Shown: one piece after another, positions 61,078-64,000 of the stretch
Layout of the letters: each line of letters begins with the position of its first letter
Numbering within the stretch: position 1 is the first letter of the stretch
Source of the DNA: Chitinophaga skermanii
GTDB lineage: Bacteria > Bacteroidota > Bacteroidia > Chitinophagales > Chitinophagaceae
DNA length: 64,000 nucleotides
Assembly: GCF_003259335.1 (NCBI RefSeq)
Contig: NZ_QLLL01000002.1
Coordinates: forward strand, 434,001 to 498,000
Direction: 5' to 3'
The notes under the pieces: generated by a model
The model's database searches: none
What the model saw: only the letters and a program-made list of their open reading frames with translations
Told to the model about the DNA's origin: nothing
Made by a program: the position numbers and the translations under genes

Positions 61078-61452
61078 ATGCTGAAAGTAGTGCCTGTATT
61101 CCGTGTATTCAACTACGAAAAAGTGATCGAGTTCTATGTCGATTTTCTCGGCTTTGAAGTGGTATTTAAGCACCAACCTGGCAACTTCCCTTTTTACATG
61201 CAGGTGAAGTTCCAAGATGCCTTACTGGATCTTTCGGAACACCATGGAGATGCTACCCCGGGCGGCCGCATCTTTATTACGGGTATGAAGGACTTAGCTT
61301 CATTCCAGCAGCAATTAATGGCAAAAGAATATAGATACCTAAAACCCGGGCTTCATAAAGCTTTTTGGGACGAAAACATCCTGTTGGTAGAAGTATTAGA
61401 CCCTTTCATGAATAAAATTATTTTCCAAGAGACGTTGACGCCGCAATCTTAG
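61078..61452 (+). CDS. Glyoxalase/bleomycin-resistance family protein
   Basis: VOC-superfamily protein of 124 residues: two beta-alpha-beta-beta-beta units (PVFRVFNYEKVIEFYVDFLGFEVVFKH, then LLDLSEHHG; KDLASFQQQLM and ILLVEVLDPFMNKIIF). It resembles bleomycin-resistance and dioxygenase-like members; some residues that bind metal in true glyoxalases are not obvious. The function is unknown. It is probably co-transcribed with the MBL gene. Its 3' end overlaps the convergent APH-like gene by 35 bases. Confidence 0.9.
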   Translation: MLKVVPVFRVFNYEKVIEFYVDFLGFEVVFKHQPGNFPFYMQVKFQDALLDLSEHHGDATPGGRIFITGMKDLASFQQQLMAKEYRYLKPGLHKAFWDENILLVEVLDPFMNKIIFQETLTPQS

Positions 61453-62431
61453 GAGCAAGGAAATTAAATATCCGCTTCACAATCACTTCAATATAACGCT
61501 TCAAATACGCTTCATTCAAGTAAACGTTCGAGAAATTCTCGAAGCGGTCGCACTGTATTCCCAAATAGAAATAGTATAAAGCCACGCTCAGCGCGGGAAT
61601 AGCCTGTAACTCTTCCGGTTGAACGGGGCGCACACTGTTGTAACCTGCCATGAAAGCAGCGTATTTCTCTTCATACGCAGGACCTTCTTTCTCTAAATGG
61701 TATAATTGCATGAGGTAATAGGCTAGATCGAGGCAGCGTGGACCATTTCCTAAGAAATCAAAATCGAAGATGGTTACATCCCCTTCAAGGCGGATACTCA
61801 TATTGTCGAACCAAATATCCATGTGTACGGGGCCTTTCGGTAGTAAGTCCCAGTTCACTTGTTGCAGGCTTTCGTGGAGTATGGTTCTTGTAGACGCCAT
61901 AAATGTGATCTCGGGGGAATGAGGATCGATCCACTGGCAGAGTTTAGCAATAGTATGGTCGAGTAAGCGTTCGGGGGTATAGGTTTCGCGTTGAATGTTC
62001 ATTCCTGCAGTTACTTCGTGAAAATGGGCCATTACCTCCCCTACCTTCTTGTGCAAATCGGCCCCATAGAACATCACCTTCTCACCAGCAGCAAAAGAAA
62101 ACATCACCCCGTAGCGCAGGCCTTCCGGGCTTTGTAGTGCTTGCATATATCGTCCTTGCTTATCGGCTAAGGGGTAAGATACGGCCACGTTTTGCGCTTG
62201 TAATGTAAGCAGCACTTGGATTTCTGCCTGTATTTCCGCCTCGGAACGCCAATTTATACTGTACACCCTGAATACACCTGCCCCTCCTTGCCATTGTACT
62301 TTAAAAGTGTGGTTAATACCCATACGGAGCATTGTACAGGTAACCGGCCCAGGTAACTGGTAAGCCGATTGTAGATACTCACCCAAAGCAGCGGGTGAAA
62401 AAGTGGAGGTGATAACGGGCAGTTGTACCAT
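61418..62431 (-). CDS. APH/homoserine kinase-like phosphotransferase
   Basis: Kinase-fold protein of the aminoglycoside phosphotransferase / ThrB2-like group. The catalytic segment is PVHMDIWFDNMSI near residue 217 (HxDxWxxN) with the metal-binding IFDFDFLGNGPRCLDLAYYLMQLY about 18 residues later. The N-lobe region has GINHTFKVQWQGGAGVFRVY near 37 (ATP-binding strands). The length of 337 fits. The substrate may be a small alcohol or amino acid; drug resistance cannot be claimed. ATG 62431 is chosen; upstream in-frame starts add 42 residues of non-coding look. Confidence 0.88.
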   Translation of the reverse strand: MVQLPVITSTFSPAALGEYLQSAYQLPGPVTCTMLRMGINHTFKVQWQGGAGVFRVYSINWRSEAEIQAEIQVLLTLQAQNVAVSYPLADKQGRYMQALQSPEGLRYGVMFSFAAGEKVMFYGADLHKKVGEVMAHFHEVTAGMNIQRETYTPERLLDHTIAKLCQWIDPHSPEITFMASTRTILHESLQQVNWDLLPKGPVHMDIWFDNMSIRLEGDVTIFDFDFLGNGPRCLDLAYYLMQLYHLEKEGPAYEEKYAAFMAGYNSVRPVQPEELQAIPALSVALYYFYLGIQCDRFENFSNVYLNEAYLKRYIEVIVKRIFNFLAPKIAASTSLGK

Positions 62432-62581
62432 AGTTGAATGCGTATTGGCGTTTAAAAAGGGGACGCAAGTTACGCTTAATTCTTTATAGCCAGCAATGAT
62501 ATTGAAAAACAATAAGTTATATTTTGACATTGTCATATCAACATGATTCACAATCAATTACAAGGGTCAAATCGGCTGGAA

Positions 62582-62690
62582 GATAGGCTTTTACTGGAAA
62601 AAGATAGGGTGGAGATAGGCTCGAGATAGGCTTGGGATAGGGTCGAGATAGGCTTTAGATAGGGTAAGGATAGGGTGATGGTAGGGAAAA
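62582..62690. repeat. 11-bp tandem repeat array, GATAGGGT type
   Basis: Eight consecutive 11-base units from 62603: GATAGGGTGGA, GATAGGCTCGA, GATAGGCTTGG, GATAGGGTCGA, GATAGGCTTTA, GATAGGGTAAG, GATAGGGTGAT, GGTAGGGAAAA, with a less regular unit before (62582). The first seven keep GATAGG and the eighth has drifted to GGTAGG; the rest varies. No frame reads through, since 11 is not a multiple of three. Confidence 0.9.
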
Positions 62691-62737
62691 GTAAGGGGAA
62701 GATCGAAGGAAGACCGATGTAAATACGATGTATTTAC

Positions 62738-62890
62738 ATGGAACTTACTTAGAAAGTACATGGAAAGTACTTGGTGACTACTTGGAAAACACATGGCAGC
62801 TACATGAAATGCCTTGCTTGAAGATGCTAGGAAGCCTTGGGTAGATATTGGACTAACACTAGATGCTAATGGGAAGCATACTGGGATATG
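62738..62890. repeat. 11-bp tandem repeat array, TACWTGGAAAG type
   Basis: Seven 11-base units in register: TACATGGAACT, TACTTAGAAAG, TACATGGAAAG, TACTTGGTGAC, TACTTGGAAAA, CACATGGCAGC, TACATGAAATG, then decayed units to about 62890 in which TTGG, TAGG and TGGG recur roughly every 11 bases. The unit is different from the GATAGG block 50 bases away but has the same period. Confidence 0.85.
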
Positions 62891-62954
62891 GCAATAAAAC
62901 ATGCCCAAGCAATGAGAGGGCAGCTATTAACTACTTGATAAAGAAGAGGAAAGA

Positions 62955-62976
62955 AAGGCCAAATTGCTTTGGCCTT
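62955..62976 (-). terminator. Terminator of the diadenylate-cyclase-like gene
   Basis: A perfect 9-bp stem AAGGCCAAA / TTTGGCCTT with loop TTGC (plus-strand view) is followed on the minus strand by TTCTTTCCTCTTCTTT. It is 6 bases from the stop codon. Confidence 0.85.
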
Positions 62977-62981
62977 CGTTA

Positions 62982-64000
62982 TTATATTAACAGAATATCG
63001 ATTCTATGGGCTTGTACCTTTTCAGCTACATCCGACCAAGAGAACACGGTAAAGTAGCCATCTTGAGAAGCTACCAAACCAATGGCATCGCGCTGATCGT
63101 GAATGAACTGGGCTGTAGATAAATGCCTAGTGCCGCCAATACTTGATGGATGTACTTCTTTGGCGCGGCCACCCATAATCGGTTCAATCATTACAATTTG
63201 ATCTACCGGGAGGGCACCTTGTGCGCGGGCTATTTTGGCACCGAAAGCTAACAGTTCGTGGCTTTGGTTTACAATAGTAGCACCATCTACCGCGGTAAGA
63301 CCTGTAATGTTAGATACTTCGCGGCGGAGGGCGTTTTGCCAGAAGATTTCGCTGGTGTTGCTTTCGGTTACTCTTCCCAAGTCGGCCACACCGCTAAAGG
63401 AAGGTTGGATAGCATATTGCATGGGGTGAATGATGGAATTCCGCCAATTCGCATGCTCGTCCGGCACTACCAATAAGATACCGCCCCGTTTGTGGGCCCG
63501 CATCGATACGGCGATTTGGATGAGGATGTTGGTAGGGTCGTTCCATACGGCCGAGGTTTCGGTACCTAGGAGGGCCGATACAATCGACGGGGTATCGGGG
63601 AAGGTAGCACATTCTTCGTCGACGATCTTTACTTGGTCGCCTTTTAGTACGGCTACGTTCGCGAACTTCGCTAGGCCCATGGCGCGCCTGTGTTTAACCA
63701 CAATGAGGCCGGGCTCCGATACATCTACTACAAAGCAGTATTGTGGTAGTTTATTCGTGGTTCCCCAGATATAGAGTCCATCTTCATCATGCCAAATGCC
63801 TACATGTACACCGGCACTTTCTACACCGGGACCTAACTTGGTAAGTACATCTGCATTAAAAGCCAAGCGTTGGGCGAATAATAATGGTTTACCCGATTGT
63901 TCGGGATGTAGAAATGCAAGCGATATTTTCGTGGCAATGCCTTCTTCCCGGCGTAAGCTCGCCCAAAAGGCAACGTCGATAATTTTTTCTATGATTTGAA
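62982..64000 (-). CDS. DAC-domain (DisA_N-like) protein with N-terminal sensor, partial
   Basis: Incomplete: the frame stays open to the window edge, so the N-terminus is missing. The C-terminal part resembles the diadenylate cyclase domain, which makes c-di-AMP from two ATP: TAVDGATIVNQS holds the DGA motif, and about 50 residues later GGTRHLSTAQF takes the place of GTRHR, followed by DAIGLVASQDGYFTVFS, as in DAC proteins. The preceding region (RRAMGLAKFANVAVLKGD, GVHVGIWHDEDGLYIWGTT) fits the DACNV-type sensor known next to such domains. The third residue of the RHR motif is Leu, which may affect ATP binding. The assignment is strong for the fold, moderate for activity. Confidence 0.82.
   Translation of the reverse strand, partial: QIIEKIIDVAFWASLRREEGIATKISLAFLHPEQSGKPLLFAQRLAFNADVLTKLGPGVESAGVHVGIWHDEDGLYIWGTTNKLPQYCFVVDVSEPGLIVVKHRRAMGLAKFANVAVLKGDQVKIVDEECATFPDTPSIVSALLGTETSAVWNDPTNILIQIAVSMRAHKRGGILLVVPDEHANWRNSIIHPMQYAIQPSFSGVADLGRVTESNTSEIFWQNALRREVSNITGLTAVDGATIVNQSHELLAFGAKIARAQGALPVDQIVMIEPIMGGRAKEVHPSSIGGTRHLSTAQFIHDQRDAIGLVASQDGYFTVFSWSDVAEKVQAHRIDILLI

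Larger units (their letters stand above)
62432..62981. other. Long intergenic region filled mainly by 11-bp-period repeats
   Basis: Between the start of the APH-like gene and the end of the diadenylate-cyclase-like gene, the 550-base gap contains two tandem-repeat blocks (62582-62690 and 62738-62890) and a terminator at 62955. The left 150 bases are promoter region for the kinase gene and include TGACATTGTCA (62525-62535), a short palindrome. Confidence 0.7.

Noticed and set aside
62591-62908. Open frame of 105 codons on the minus strand across the repeat arrays
   Set aside because: The underlying 11-base repeats cycle through frames, so the translated sequence is a by-product of repeat composition (Ser, Leu, His rich, no fold).
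1-64000. CRISPR arrays, insertion sequences, prophage or integrase genes
   Set aside because: No regular repeat-spacer pattern, no transposase or recombinase motifs and no flanking direct repeats were found; the 11-bp arrays have no spacers.

Overview
The window looks like a chromosomal segment of a glycan-degrading Bacteroidota, most likely of the Chitinophagaceae (Chitinophaga-like). The taxonomy is inferred from two SusC/SusD pairs, a FecI/FecR pair tied to a SusC with an STN domain, many secreted glycoside hydrolases, Bacteroidota-type -7 promoter elements (TAnnTTTG) and moderate GC. I see no rRNA, tRNA, CRISPR array, transposase, integrase or phage gene. Fifty-five protein genes are called; the last one runs off the right edge.

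Layout. 91-5367 (minus): alpha-fucosidase GH29, alpha-mannosidase GH92 and a secreted BSP-family peptidase. Divergent from them is a two-component system (5738-7854), then a Trp/Gly-rich secreted protein. 9378-11503: a methyltransferase and a Tat-exported GH125 alpha-1,6-mannosidase. 11504-12295 is a large non-coding stretch of degenerate repeats with an 11-bp period, followed by an unrecognised gene, an alpha/beta hydrolase and two paralogous Tat-exported ferritin-like proteins. 15892-25118 (minus) is a polysaccharide utilisation locus (SusC, SusD, surface glycan-binding lipoprotein, GH26, GH5, CE2-like esterase) that fits acetylated beta-mannan; a divergent AraC regulator sits at 25364. 26235-31562 holds single housekeeping and accessory genes. 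32540-35117 is a TetR-controlled group (TetR, YceI, FMN reductase, DsbA-like) with matching palindromic operators. 35827-40692 holds two AraC regulators, an EmrE-like transporter, a DoxX-like protein and a DUF255 thioredoxin-fold protein.

40913-51471 is an ECF sigma / FecR / SusC-STN / SusD / zinc metallohydrolase lipoprotein / two-lipoprotein import system of unknown substrate. After it come a large repeat protein, a PAS-LuxR regulator, a Bcr/CflA-type exporter and a small lipoprotein. 57717-59741 is an RtcB2-PrfH pair, a ribosome-repair module. The window ends with a WalJ-like MBL hydrolase, a glyoxalase-fold protein, an APH-like kinase, a second 11-bp repeat array and a diadenylate-cyclase-like protein (partial).

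How the parts work together: in the mannan locus GH26 and GH5 would cut mannan, the CE2-like esterase would deacetylate it and SusCD would import the products under AraC control. The GH29/GH92/GH125 enzymes suit N-glycans or alpha-mannan. The FecI/FecR/SusC-STN set would sense its own substrate across the envelope. The strongest leads for something new are the two 11-bp-period intergenic arrays, the orphan terminator with a direct repeat near 32.1 kb, and the diadenylate-cyclase-like protein whose RHR motif reads RHL.
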